Origin: Leptolyngbya boryana PCC 6306 | GTDB lineage: Bacteria; Cyanobacteriota; Cyanobacteriia; Leptolyngbyales; Leptolyngbyaceae | Length of the DNA stretch: 64,000 bases | Reading direction: 5' to 3' | Assembly (NCBI RefSeq): GCF_000353285.1 | Contig: NZ_KB731324.1 | Location: 452,577-516,576, forward strand | Part shown: positions 27,572-35,378 of the stretch, one piece after another | Layout: every line of letters starts with the position of its first letter | Position numbering within the stretch: position 1 is the first letter of the stretch | The notes under the pieces: generated by a model | Database searches by the model: none | What the model was told of the DNA's origin: nothing | What the model saw: only the letters and a program-made list of their open reading frames with translations | Position numbers and translations under genes: made by a program

Positions 27572-28849
27572 CTAGCTGCTCGACTTATTGACACTGAACA
27601 TATAGGCAGGTTTTACGGCAGGCGTTCTCACAACTTTCTCAAACAACGCCTCATATTGATTCAAAGCTTGCTCAAAGGAGTAACGTTCGATCGCATATTG
27701 TCTTCCCTGCTTCCCTAGCTTGCTCGTCAGTTCAGGATTGTTGTACAACTCCAAAATCTGATCTGCAAGTGCTTCAGGATTTTCTGGCTCGACAACTACG
27801 CCACCGCAACTTTTCTTGATTGCTTTTGCTGCACTGCCAGTACTCGGAACAGAAGCAATGACTGCTCGCCCACTCGCGAGTAATACCTGAGTTTTTGATG
27901 GCATGTTAAACGACACTACATTGCGTTTCTGCACAATCAAGCCTACATCAGCCGCAGCGAGCATTTCTGGCAATTTCTCACGCGGTTGAAATGGCAACAG
28001 TCTTACATTGTCTGCACCGTGGGCTTCACAATGCTGTCTGAGGTTTTCGATCGCTTTTGGCTCTCCAACAATTGCAAAAGCAATATCACGCTGATGCTTC
28101 AAGCGTGCCGCAGCCTCAATCACTGTTTCCAGCCCTTGGGTCAGGGCAATATTACCGGCATAAAGCACAACAAATTTTCCATCTAGCCCGTTCTCTAGCC
28201 GAAAAGCATTATTTTCTTTTGATAGCGGGCGAATGAAGCTCGTATCGACCCAGTTTGGAATACAAGTGAGCTTACTGGACGACACACCTTTACCTTCTAA
28301 ATTCTCAACAAACCCATCTGCAATCACACTGATGGTATGAGCCGTGCGGTAAGCAAACTTCTCCAGCGCTTCAAACACGCGAATCATGGTTCTATTCTTG
28401 AGCAGTCCTACATGAACGGCAGCTTCTGGTAAGATATCCTGAACATTCAGCACGATCGGACAGTTGTGGAACCAGCTTAGGAGTGCTGCAGGCACACAGA
28501 CAGGCAAGGGCGGAACCGTTAGGAGAATGACATCGGGTCGCCAGCCTTTCAGAGCTTGTAGGAAACTCGTGACAACAAAACTACTATCTAGTAAAACACG
28601 ATCTATTAGACTCGGCTTTGGTTTTACCCACATATAGCTTCGCTGAATGATCACTCCATTACGTTTCTCAGTCATGTAGAGCTTGTCCCGATAACCCTCA
28701 TAAATCTGACGTTGGGGATAGTTCGGCATTCCAGTGATGACTCTAACTTGATGTCCCCGGCGGACTAAACCTTCCGCGAGTTCTGTCATTAATGGTGCAA
28801 TTCCAATCGGCTCTGGGTAGTAGTTGTAGGAATAGATCAAAACACGCAT
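27572..28849 (-). CDS. GT4-family glycosyltransferase (WbuB-like)
   Basis: 425 residues from ATG 28849 (MRVLIYSYNYYPEPIG, the usual N-terminus of this subgroup); a TTG 24 bases upstream is less likely. The GT-B fold is supported by the N-terminal GIAPLMTELAEGLVRRGHQV, the donor-domain start VVLYAGNIALTQGLETVIEAA and the nucleotide-sugar region FNMPSKTQVLLASGRAVIA. WbuB-type enzymes add amino sugars in O-antigen or exopolysaccharide synthesis; donor and acceptor cannot be read here. No other polysaccharide genes are adjacent. Confidence 0.88.
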   Translation of the reverse strand: MRVLIYSYNYYPEPIGIAPLMTELAEGLVRRGHQVRVITGMPNYPQRQIYEGYRDKLYMTEKRNGVIIQRSYMWVKPKPSLIDRVLLDSSFVVTSFLQALKGWRPDVILLTVPPLPVCVPAALLSWFHNCPIVLNVQDILPEAAVHVGLLKNRTMIRVFEALEKFAYRTAHTISVIADGFVENLEGKGVSSSKLTCIPNWVDTSFIRPLSKENNAFRLENGLDGKFVVLYAGNIALTQGLETVIEAAARLKHQRDIAFAIVGEPKAIENLRQHCEAHGADNVRLLPFQPREKLPEMLAAADVGLIVQKRNVVSFNMPSKTQVLLASGRAVIASVPSTGSAAKAIKKSCGGVVVEPENPEALADQILELYNNPELTSKLGKQGRQYAIERYSFEQALNQYEALFEKVVRTPAVKPAYMFSVNKSSS

Positions 28850-29184
28850 AATTTTGGTGAACCCAAACGGCAATGGTCACGATGTGCATAAAACTCAGTC
28901 GAACTCAACCTGCTGGAGACTGAAGATGCGCTAGGGGGTCACATATCACCGGCAAGAAACTGTCCTGTGAGTTTCTAGACTTGAAATCGAAGATAAATTT
29001 AGGGACGCTAACTCTAGGTTGCCCACAAATGATGACTCGTTACATCGCTTTATAGAAATGCCGAGAATCTAGCGTTGAGATATAAATTTCAGTGAAAAGT
29101 CAGGAATGAACCTTTTACGGGGGCGGTCTATATTAAATTTCAACGCTGCGCGCCAATTTCCGGAGAGTGCTGAAAATTATACTT
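28850..29184. other. Intergenic region, no gene seen
   Basis: 335 bases between two minus-strand genes. A 7-bp hairpin AGAAACT/AGTTTCT (28955-28976) is present. No open frame of substance or RNA gene was recognised. It should contain the glycosyltransferase promoter. Confidence 0.5.
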
Positions 29185-30066
29185 TCAATGAATTTTTGAT
29201 TCTTCAGGAACAATTACCGAAAACAATGCAGCGTAGTCGAGGTCAGCTAGATTGAGGTCGATCGCAGTTTGTAAAATCTGCTGCACTCCTTCAATAGAAG
29301 CCGTATCTAAATTTGACGACTTTGCAGTTTCAACAAACAAGTTCATGTCTTTCTGCAAATGCTTCGTTGGAAAGTTTGGATGTTCAAAATCTCGATCGAT
29401 CATCCGCTGTAATTTTTTGTCAAATGTCGGCGCATACAAGGCACTCTGCCGCACAATCTGCATAAACGCTTCAACATCAACGTTTTGTCGTAAGACAAGC
29501 CCAAGGCTTGCAGCAAATGCACTCGTTAACGAACCAATCAATTGATTCAGTGCCAATTTGACTGTTGCAGCTGAACCGACAGATCCGATCAGAACTGGAT
29601 TTTCGCCCAAGGTTTGCAGCAAAGGTTTCCATTGTTCAAATTGTTCTGGCTCTGCGCCGACCATGACAATGAGTTTTCCCGATTTTGCTTCAGGAATACT
29701 TCCTAGAACTGGCGCTTCTAAATAAGTTCCACCTGCTGCCATCACTTCAAGGCAAATCTCGCGACTTTCATCTGGTGAAATCGTACTCATTTGGATGACA
29801 GTCCGATCGCTTAAATCAGCTTGATGTAAAACATCTCGAATGGCTTGGGCATTGGTTAACATCAGCACGACACAATCAGAAGCCGCGATCGCTTCTGCAG
29901 GAGTGTGTGCGATCGCGATGCTGCCCTTTGGGTTTACGACTTCAGAGAGCTTTTCTAATTTTGTAGCGGTGCGATTGTAAGCAGTCACGGAATAACCTGC
30001 ACCGATGAGACGTTGCGCCATTGGTAATCCCATCAACCCGATGCCCAGAAAGCTAACCTTCACCAT
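29185..30066 (-). CDS. NAD(P)-dependent beta-hydroxyacid dehydrogenase family protein
   Basis: 293 residues. N-terminal Rossmann motif LGIGLMGLPMAQRL (G-x-G-x-x-G), substrate-binding APVLGSIPEAKSGKL and the catalytic Lys in VKLALNQL about residue 170, followed by the all-helical C-terminal domain. The family includes 3-hydroxyisobutyrate dehydrogenase, tartronate semialdehyde reductase and glyoxylate/succinic semialdehyde reductases. The sequence alone does not select among them; a succinic semialdehyde or glyoxylate reductase is plausible. It lies 39 bases downstream of the Hpt gene on the same strand. Confidence 0.87.
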   Translation of the reverse strand: MVKVSFLGIGLMGLPMAQRLIGAGYSVTAYNRTATKLEKLSEVVNPKGSIAIAHTPAEAIAASDCVVLMLTNAQAIRDVLHQADLSDRTVIQMSTISPDESREICLEVMAAGGTYLEAPVLGSIPEAKSGKLIVMVGAEPEQFEQWKPLLQTLGENPVLIGSVGSAATVKLALNQLIGSLTSAFAASLGLVLRQNVDVEAFMQIVRQSALYAPTFDKKLQRMIDRDFEHPNFPTKHLQKDMNLFVETAKSSNLDTASIEGVQQILQTAIDLNLADLDYAALFSVIVPEESKIH

Positions 30067-30105
30067 GAGCGCGACTCCAGACTGTGCCTTTCACAGTCTA
30101 ATGGA

Positions 30106-31035
30106 CTATTGAATCGCTTTCATCAGGAACTCAGCAATTTCGATCAGTTCCGACTTGTTAAACACGTCAAGCAGAGTCCGAGCTGCCGCTCTCGGTTCGA
30201 GTGGAATCGTAACCTGCTGCTTCACGGCTGGAGATGGGGCAGCTTTTGCCGAAGCAGGCTGTGCAGATGCTGGATTGAGCAGTTTTTGCAGATTAGCCGT
30301 AATGCTGATTTGCTCGGCTTGACCTAAGAGTAAAAGATCACTCGCTTGTTTGAGGTCTTTAATGACGATGGGGGCAAGAGATGCGTAGGTATTTTTGGGA
30401 TTTGCGATCGCCCGCTGAGCGGTTTGCAGTAATGTCACCCAGGGTTTTGTGGTACTGCTGACTTGAATCAGACGATTGCAGAGTGCGACGAGCTGCTGGC
30501 GACCTTTTTGAGAATCACCTTGTTTGAAAAGCTGCAACATGCCCTTGAGAATCGTTGTAATCTGAGTCGCAGCATTTTGAGGCAGCAGAGTGCCTTTCGA
30601 GGGAGAAGCTTTTCCGGTTTTGAGCGCTTCGAGATAAGCCTGCAATTCTCGGAAAGTTGGTTCTGAAGCAGCAACGGCTTGCTGAGCATCTTCTTCACGT
30701 AAGCCAAATGGGCTTTGTAAAGCTTCGATTAATTCTTTGAGTGTGTCAAACCCCTTGAAAAAGAGATCTTCGAGACGTTGGTCAATTTTGACCGGATGTT
30801 CTTTGAGAATTTTGAAACAATCTTCAAAGTGGTGCGCAGTTCTCTGAATGCTGTCAAAGCCGAGCATTGCTGCCCCACCTTTAACGGAGTGAGCGGCACG
30901 AAACAGTTCATTGACCCGCTCTGAATCCGCCATCGTAGCAGCGAGATCGACTAAGCCTTGTTCGATCGTGTCGAGATGTTCTTTTGCTTCTTCGATGAAA
31001 TAACCGAGAATTTGCTGCTGTTTAACCGATTGCAC
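30106..31035 (-). CDS. Orphan Hpt-domain phosphotransfer protein
   Basis: 309 residues from GTG 31035 with AGGAG eight bases upstream. The N-terminal Hpt domain (1-115) has the phospho-acceptor His49 in AAHSVKGGAAMLG. The rest is mostly helical, with an Ala/Pro-rich linker around 240-275 and a C-terminal helix pair (LLDVFNKSELIEIAEFLMKAI). No kinase or receiver domain is attached and none is adjacent, so it must act with partners elsewhere. It is transcribed divergently from a pilin-like gene, which makes a motility-related relay possible but unproven. Confidence 0.85.
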   Translation of the reverse strand: MQSVKQQQILGYFIEEAKEHLDTIEQGLVDLAATMADSERVNELFRAAHSVKGGAAMLGFDSIQRTAHHFEDCFKILKEHPVKIDQRLEDLFFKGFDTLKELIEALQSPFGLREEDAQQAVAASEPTFRELQAYLEALKTGKASPSKGTLLPQNAATQITTILKGMLQLFKQGDSQKGRQQLVALCNRLIQVSSTTKPWVTLLQTAQRAIANPKNTYASLAPIVIKDLKQASDLLLLGQAEQISITANLQKLLNPASAQPASAKAAPSPAVKQQVTIPLEPRAAARTLLDVFNKSELIEIAEFLMKAIQ

Positions 31036-31349
31036 CGCCCTGCTCCTGAAAGTGACAGATTCCAGTTCGGGAGATTCTCCCTTTACCTTTTCAGTGTTCC
31101 CAGGGACGGTAAGAATTCACGTCAAAAATAGGCTAAATTGCTTTTAAGACAATTCTTTGCCGCAATTTTACAAGATGCAAGTTTAATGAAATTATTTCTT
31201 CACAATTCCAATTCAGATTTTTTCAAAATCGGTCAGTTCTTATCCTGAAGCATCTACGATTTCAGTGGATAACGCTATGGATTACGGTAAAGTAAAGGCA
31301 ATTCGTTCGCGGCTCGTTGAGATCTGAAGCTTGAGATTAGTTTGTGTCT
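31036..31349. other. Divergent promoter region between Hpt and pilin-like genes
   Basis: About 310 AT-rich bases with no open frame of substance. It must hold promoters for both flanking genes. No operator palindrome was recognised. Confidence 0.5.
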
Positions 31350-32384
31350 ATGGAACAGTCGAACCTTTTAGAGCTTGCAAAACAAGGTGAGCCAAGTGCG
31401 ATCGCAGCGTTGATGAATGCAGTATTGTCTCCCAAAGGCATCACAGCGCGAGCGGGCATTGAGGATGACTGTTTGTGCATTTTTTTAGAGTCTCAAAAGC
31501 CGCTGAATCAGGAAACGCTCGTAGCGTTCATTCAGAAGGGATTGATTGAGTTAGGCAATGACTCAATTCGATCAGTACGGGCACAAGGAAAAAGAGCCGG
31601 AGATGAGGCATTTGCCTGGACACGTGAGTTTTCCCTGCGATCGACGGAATCAGCTTCGCGAGTTGCAACCTTAACGCCACCGATTGAGGGCGAGCTTCCT
31701 GAAATGGAATCCGCAGTTGCGATCGATGACAAAATTGAGGAATCAGCTTCGCGAATTGCAACCTTAACACCACCGATTGAGGACGAGCTTCCTGAAATGG
31801 AATCCGCAGTTGCGATCGACGATGAAGAAATTGAGGAAGAAGAAGAAACGCTTTCATTCCGAGGTTGGGTGAAGAAGCGGTGGAGAGTCTATGCACTTCC
31901 GGTCGCGTTGGTTGTCATCGGTGGATTTGTCGTGGGTGGAACGACGGCGTTCTGGTCTACCTCGAAGCAACAGGGTTCCAAGTCGGTTGAGGCGGTCATG
32001 AAACCGCAAAGTGATTCACCTGAGGCGAAGCAGCAAGAGGCAGAAACCTATCTGAAGGCGATGACAACTGCCCAGGAAAATTTTTACACGCAGAATAATC
32101 GCTTTGCGCGTAGCTTAGAAGAATTAGAGCGATCGACGAATGTGATTTCTCAAAGCTATAGTTATGCTTATCGCCTGCGAGTCGGAACAGATTCCGTGAT
32201 GACTGCTATTCCTCGGGAAGCAAATTTACAGAGTTACATCAGTGTGGTCAGCCTGAGTCCATCGGGAACGACTCGTGTAATTTGCCAATCTCTAAAGCCA
32301 TCGGTGCAAGCTCCAGAAAAGCCGAAAACAGCAAAAGGCTCTAAGGCTTTAGAGTGTGGAGCGCGATCACAGAAATTGCCTTAA
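31350..32384 (+). CDS. Type IV pilin-like G/H-family protein with cytoplasmic N-terminal domain
   Basis: 344 residues from ATG 31350 (GTG 31344 is adjacent). Residues 1-95 form a small domain (LLELAKQGEPSAIAALMN, then FIQKGLIELG) also seen at the start of other cyanobacterial proteins. An acidic linker (about 100-170) contains a tandem 31-residue repeat. One membrane helix (ALPVALVVIGGFVVGGTTAF) is followed by a Pilin_GH-like domain (AETYLKAMTTAQENFYTQNN, FARSLEEL). There is no N-terminal prepilin cleavage site, so it is pilin-like in domain only, probably a signal-anchor protein rather than a pilus subunit. Confidence 0.8.
   Translation: MEQSNLLELAKQGEPSAIAALMNAVLSPKGITARAGIEDDCLCIFLESQKPLNQETLVAFIQKGLIELGNDSIRSVRAQGKRAGDEAFAWTREFSLRSTESASRVATLTPPIEGELPEMESAVAIDDKIEESASRIATLTPPIEDELPEMESAVAIDDEEIEEEEETLSFRGWVKKRWRVYALPVALVVIGGFVVGGTTAFWSTSKQQGSKSVEAVMKPQSDSPEAKQQEAETYLKAMTTAQENFYTQNNRFARSLEELERSTNVISQSYSYAYRLRVGTDSVMTAIPREANLQSYISVVSLSPSGTTRVICQSLKPSVQAPEKPKTAKGSKALECGARSQKLP
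31647..31835 (+). repeat. Tandem 93-bp coding duplication
   Basis: Two head-to-tail copies (31647-31739 and 31740-31835; the second has one extra GAA codon) are nearly identical at DNA level and encode ESASR[VI]ATLTPPIE...MESAVAIDD. They lie in the acidic linker of the pilin-like protein. The high identity indicates a recent duplication or a length-variable site. Confidence 0.9.
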
Positions 32385-32411
32385 ATTGCAAGACTGGCGA
32401 GCGTGGTTTTT

Positions 32412-32936
32412 CTAACCTCCCATCACGGTCGGGAACGTTGTGAAAATGAAGACGGTCACTGCAATAACGGCAAGAACGCCCTGGATGAGATTGCCAACGA
32501 TCGAACCTACGACAATTCCCAAGCCAGCTTTGACCGCGATCATTAAATCCTTTCGGTAGAGATATTCACCAACGATCGCACCCACCAGAGGACCAAAGAA
32601 AATTCCGATGATGGGTCCGAGTGGTCCTCCGATTGGCAAAGTTGGCAAAAAGCCTAAAAATCCGAGCACAAATCCCACGAACGCACCAATCTGTCCCCAA
32701 TTACTCGCCCCTGCCTTTTTAGCACCCCAGTAGGTTGCGAGAAAATCAATGCCTAAGCTCATCAGAAAGACGAGCACACCCACTGCTAACGCGATCGTAA
32801 TATCTGAAAATCCTTTAACTGCACCCCAAATGACGATCGCTGCCAAAATGAGACTTGTTCCTGGAATGCCCGGAACGATCGCGCCCACAATGCCAACGAG
32901 CATGGCAACGACTAAAACCCAATACAGAGCAACCAT
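32412..32936 (-). CDS. DUF456-family membrane protein
   Basis: 174 residues from ATG 32936 with AGGA upstream (GTG 32939 adjacent). It is composed of four to five Gly-rich membrane helices. Repeated G-x-x-x-G patterns, such as VGIVGAIVPGIPGTSLILAA and PIIGIFFGPLVGAIVGEYL, match DUF456, an uncharacterised small membrane family related in layout to glycine-zipper proteins. Function unknown. Confidence 0.83.
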   Translation of the reverse strand: MVALYWVLVVAMLVGIVGAIVPGIPGTSLILAAIVIWGAVKGFSDITIALAVGVLVFLMSLGIDFLATYWGAKKAGASNWGQIGAFVGFVLGFLGFLPTLPIGGPLGPIIGIFFGPLVGAIVGEYLYRKDLMIAVKAGLGIVVGSIVGNLIQGVLAVIAVTVFIFTTFPTVMGG

Positions 32937-33003
32937 CACGAGCGTCCTTTGAGTAAGTAAAAGCTTTTGAGACTACGGTAGCGTATTCAAGCGACAAATT
33001 GAA

Positions 33004-33429
33004 TCATCGCCAATAGGGTTTTCCCTTCCAAAACACCCCTAAAATTATACAAATTACGGCATTCATCCCTAGAACCGGAGTCAATAGCTGCGGAAAAATC
33101 GAGTCTGGCAAAAACGATCGCAGCCACAGCCACAGTGCCAAACACGGCACTAATGCCCAGAGAACCGAGTTCGTAATTAAAATTCTCCGGCGGAACCAGC
33201 GTTCCATGATAGCAACTGCTAATGCTCCAATTCCAACGGCTGCTGCTAATTCGAGCAAAAATCCAAGCGGTGACTGTAGAACTCGTGCAGCAATGGGTCG
33301 TAGAGCAGGAGTACTTGCTGCCTGAAAAAACGCCCAATCTAATAAAACTGTAAATCCGATCGTGACAAGTGCAACTTGCAGCAATTCTATCCAAGGAAGA
33401 TATTTCAACGGGCGGAGCGGATCAAACAT
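33004..33429 (-). CDS. Conserved membrane protein of unknown function
   Basis: 141 residues with about four hydrophobic segments (LLQVALVTIGFTVLLDWAFF, FLLELAAAVGIGALAVAIM, NSVLWALVPCLALWLWLR, LLTPVLGMNAVICIILGVFW). It ends with a short basic tail. The family was not recognised. It precedes the DUF456 gene on the same strand, 67 bases away, so co-transcription is possible. The ATG at 33429 has no obvious ribosome binding site. Confidence 0.72.
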   Translation of the reverse strand: MFDPLRPLKYLPWIELLQVALVTIGFTVLLDWAFFQAASTPALRPIAARVLQSPLGFLLELAAAVGIGALAVAIMERWFRRRILITNSVLWALVPCLALWLWLRSFLPDSIFPQLLTPVLGMNAVICIILGVFWKGKPYWR

Positions 33430-33559
33430 AGAATATTGAGGGTTTTAATTTTTAAACAGATAGACTACAACAGATTGAGAGGCACTTTTGCTCAGAGTTC
33501 AACGTCGATTAGCCAGCTAGATTGGAACATTTCGTTCAGCTCAATTCGCTCAACTCAAT

Positions 33560-34144
33560 ATGACACAGCAACACGTTTTCTCAACTGGCTTACACTACTT
33601 CATTCGCATCAGTTTGATGCTGGGTCTAGGGAGTCAAAGTGTTGTCGCAAAACCTGCGCTTGAACCTTCAACCACTCCATTTAATCCGAAGATGATCCAG
33701 CAGGGGATGTGTAGCTCTAATATCGCTGGAATTACAGATACAAATATTCAGCAGACAGAATTGACAGAGCCGAGTCTATGGTGGATTCGGGATCAGCTTG
33801 CGGCTCAAAATAAATACGGCGATCGCTTAGTCAATGGGTGGCTTGCCTGTCCTGGCATCGAAGAACCCAACCGAGTCGATGTAGTTGTGAATGCTCAGCT
33901 TTGGAGTTCGCTGGATTTCTTCGATCGCTATGAGTTCATCCAAAAATTTGGCACAGCGACAACAGGCTATGGCTATAATCTGCGAGTGTTTGATCCGCAA
34001 GGCAGCATAGTCGCAGCCTATACCTGTAACTTCAATTCAGAGATTGCGGCAAAAGATGCAGATGAAAGACTTGCTTGTGCTTCTTTTGATAATTTAGCGA
34101 GTACGAACTTCTGGTCTCCAACTAAGCCGACCCTCGGATTTTAG
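33560..34144 (+). CDS. Secreted protein of unknown function
   Basis: 194 residues with a hydrophobic N-terminal stretch (ISLMLGLGSQSVVAKP) that looks like a signal peptide cleaved near AKP. The mature part has four Cys (SSNI-preceding Cys, LACPG, YTCNF, LACAS), suggesting two disulfides in the periplasm. It also contains the stretches WWIRDQLAAQNKYGDRLV and FDRYEFIQKFGTATTGYGYN. The family was not recognised. Its 3' end overlaps the convergent solute-binding protein gene by 23 bases. Confidence 0.7.
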   Translation: MTQQHVFSTGLHYFIRISLMLGLGSQSVVAKPALEPSTTPFNPKMIQQGMCSSNIAGITDTNIQQTELTEPSLWWIRDQLAAQNKYGDRLVNGWLACPGIEEPNRVDVVVNAQLWSSLDFFDRYEFIQKFGTATTGYGYNLRVFDPQGSIVAAYTCNFNSEIAAKDADERLACASFDNLASTNFWSPTKPTLGF

Positions 34145-35246
34145 CCCAGAGAGAACGGTATTGTTCAATCGTAGCGTCGGGAATGGGTTCTAGAAATTCA
34201 CTACGAGCAAGGACTTCTGGCTGCGGAACCAGCAGCGGATTTTGCCGAAGTTTTTCTGGAAAAGTATTGGCATCCAATGTGGAAAGCATTGGGGATGCAG
34301 CTTGACTGATCAGGGAAAGTTGGGGCGCGATATCGGGCTGCCAACAGAAGTTAATCCAATCTGCAATCGGCGCTTTTGAACTAACCGGAGCAGGACGAAC
34401 CCACAAGTCAGTAAATAAAGCAGAACCAGACTTGGGGAAAATCGCAGCGATCGTCGGATTACGGTTTACTGCTTGTAGAAAATCAGTAGACCAAGTGACT
34501 GCAACCCAGACATCATCCAGGATCAGGGATTGCAAAGCCGTACTAGAACTGTAGGCTCTGGCTTGTCGGTTTAACGCGACTAACTCCGGTTCTAAATTTG
34601 GAATTTTATTGAGATCAGCGGTGTTGTAGGATTGACCAAGCTTTTTCAGTGTGAGTCCGATCGTTTCTCTCGGCTGATCGAGTAAGGCAATTCGACCCCG
34701 TAAATCTTCGCGCCACAGATCTGCCCAATCTTGAGGCGGCTGGAGATTACGATCGCGGAAAATATCCGTTCGATAAGCAATGACCGTTGCACCCCACCGA
34801 TAGGGCGCACCCCAAACTTGATTGTCGCGAGTGACAATCTTTTTCCAGCGATCGGGCAGTTGTGCCCAAAGCTGCCAAGCTTTCGGGTCAAGCGGTTGAA
34901 TGAGGTTTTGGCGAATCGCAGTGGAAAGCCAGTAATCGCCCATTGTGATCAAGTCTGGAATTGGCTCAGAAGACTGACTGATGAAGGGTAAACCGGGTGA
35001 TGATGTTTGATTACGACTTGGCTTCTGTTTCCAAGCCTGCAAGTCATTAAACAGGTCTTGCAGCTGATTGGCAGGCTTGAAATCGAGCTTGATATCTTGC
35101 TTGAGTTGTCTGCGAAACTCGTTTGGAAGCTGGCTTGGAATGGAATTTTTCAGCAATCTCACTCGAAATGCTGAGGGGTCAGAACTGCATCCGCTCAGCG
35201 TGGTTCCTAATGCTGCCATTCCTAGTATGAAACTGCGTCGATCCAT
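34122..35246 (-). CDS. Extracellular solute-binding lipoprotein (spermidine/putrescine-type)
   Basis: 374 residues from ATG 35246. N-terminus MDRRSFILGMAALGTTLSGCSS has a lipobox LSGC and a twin-Arg, so it is exported (possibly by Tat) and lipid-anchored. The body resembles PotD/PotF-type periplasmic binding proteins (GDYWLSTAIRQNLIQPLD, WGAPYRWGATVIAYRTD, WADLWREDLRGRIALLD). Polyamine binding is a family inference. No ABC permease or ATPase genes are adjacent, so it may serve a transporter encoded elsewhere. Confidence 0.83.
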   Translation of the reverse strand: MDRRSFILGMAALGTTLSGCSSDPSAFRVRLLKNSIPSQLPNEFRRQLKQDIKLDFKPANQLQDLFNDLQAWKQKPSRNQTSSPGLPFISQSSEPIPDLITMGDYWLSTAIRQNLIQPLDPKAWQLWAQLPDRWKKIVTRDNQVWGAPYRWGATVIAYRTDIFRDRNLQPPQDWADLWREDLRGRIALLDQPRETIGLTLKKLGQSYNTADLNKIPNLEPELVALNRQARAYSSSTALQSLILDDVWVAVTWSTDFLQAVNRNPTIAAIFPKSGSALFTDLWVRPAPVSSKAPIADWINFCWQPDIAPQLSLISQAASPMLSTLDANTFPEKLRQNPLLVPQPEVLARSEFLEPIPDATIEQYRSLWAKIRGSA

Positions 35247-35378
35247 TTTCCCTAACCCTTCCATCACAGCAATCTTAGACTTTATTTGCCAAGATTGCTG
35301 GGAATTCTTTCCATCGCAATCGAGATGCCGTGTTCCCGATTTTTTGCAACAGTAGGGAAAGTTGCGCTCGCAAAAACG

